Shown: in pieces, positions 4,637-5,027 of the stretch
How the letters are laid out: the number at the start of each line of letters is the position of its first letter
Position numbering within the stretch: the stretch's first letter is position 1
Assembly: GCA_934277655.1 (NCBI GenBank)
Contig: CAKQVC010000175.1
Coordinates: forward strand, 1-5,027
DNA length: 5,027 bases
Source of the DNA: an uncultured Clostridia bacterium
GTDB taxonomy: Bacteria > Bacillota > Clostridia > Peptostreptococcales > Anaerovoracaceae
Direction of reading: 5' to 3'
The notes under the pieces: generated by a model
What the model was told of the DNA's origin: nothing
Databases searched by the model: none
What the model saw: the letters and a program-made list of their open reading frames with translations, nothing else
Made by a program: the position numbers and the translations under genes

Positions 4637-5027
4637 AAAATCTCCTCTTTAAAACTTGTTCCATGTTCCGGCATTTCCACGCCCAGATAATCTGCAATTG
4701 TAGCTCCCAGATCTGCAAACGACGGACGGATCCCCAGGTTGACACCTGCCCTGACTTTCTTTCCGTATGCCAGGATCGGTACATATTCCCGTGTATGATC
4801 CGTTCCCGGTGCTGTCGGATCATTTCCGTGATCGGCACAGATAAACAGCACGTCATCTTCGCCCATAGCAGCTAAAATTTCCGGCAGCCGGGCATCAAAT
4901 TCTTCAATGCATCTGCCATAGCCTATCGGATCTCTTCGATGTCCATACTGGGAGTCAAAATCCACAAGATTCGTGAAAATGAACCCGTCAAAATCCATGC
5001 CAAGTGCATCGATCGTATGATTCACAC
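4633..5027 (-). CDS. deoB: Phosphopentomutase, C-terminal part (N-terminus beyond window)
   Basis: This enzyme interconverts (deoxy)ribose-1-phosphate and the 5-phosphate in the cytoplasm, using two manganese ions; it feeds sugar from nucleoside breakdown into central metabolism. About 131 C-terminal residues are visible, read through the window edge, so the GTG at 5025 is an internal valine codon and not a start. Metal-binding motifs of the alkaline-phosphatase superfamily are clear: [11 protein letters not shown] (Asp and His five residues apart), ADHGNDPT, and DHTRE. Their spacing equals D286, H291, D327, H328 and H339 of Bacillus cereus phosphopentomutase, implying a full length near 390 residues. 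The last codons (KEEIL) contain the pdp ribosome site, and the TGA stop shares four bases with the pdp start. deoB and pdp thus form one operon. The catalytic threonine region and promoter lie outside the window. Confidence 0.95.
   Translation of the reverse strand, partial: VNHTIDALGMDFDGFIFTNLVDFDSQYGHRRDPIGYGRCIEEFDARLPEILAAMGEDDVLFICADHGNDPTAPGTDHTREYVPILAYGKKVRAGVNLGIRPSFADLGATIADYLGVEMPEHGTSFKEEIL

Overview
The window looks like chromosomal DNA of an anaerobic low-to-mid GC Firmicute, most likely a Clostridia member of the Lachnospiraceae type. Four things point there: strong AGGAG-type ribosome sites, a PerR-type Fur-family regulator, the anaerobe-style oxygen defence pair rubrerythrin plus desulfoferrodoxin, and a nucleoside-salvage/dacF neighbourhood. 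The family placement is inference from protein character and gene order; no search was possible. Every convincing gene lies on the minus strand, so biological order runs from high to low coordinates.

Layout in transcription order. (1) 5027-4633: C-terminal third of phosphopentomutase (deoB), cut by the window edge. (2) 4636-3311: complete pyrimidine-nucleoside phosphorylase (pdp), coupled to deoB by an ATGA overlap. (3) 3310-2888: 423 bases of AT-rich DNA without a convincing gene, holding a near-consensus promoter, two Per/Fur-box-like palindromes and several hairpins. (4) 2887-2519: PerR-type regulator. (5) 2387-1845: rubrerythrin. (6) 1797-1423: desulfoferrodoxin, followed by a terminator hairpin. 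(7) 1212-1: D-alanyl-D-alanine carboxypeptidase of the DacF/PBP5 type, cut at its C-terminus by the window start.

How the genes work together. Pdp releases (deoxy)ribose-1-phosphate from pyrimidine nucleosides, and DeoB converts it to the 5-phosphate for central metabolism. PerR, rubrerythrin and desulfoferrodoxin form a compact oxidative-stress unit: a metal-dependent peroxide sensor, a peroxide-reducing diiron protein and a superoxide reductase. DacF trims peptidoglycan peptides outside the membrane and is probably a separate transcription unit.

The proteins are familiar. The most informative part is regulatory: 19-bp palindromes sharing the outer arms TAGAA-N9-TTCTA lie on the promoters of both perR and rubrerythrin. 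A third, 7-1-7 palindrome lies 63 bp from the perR operator, possibly over a divergent promoter. I see no clear evidence of a wholly new biological system, mobile element, CRISPR array, tRNA or rRNA.
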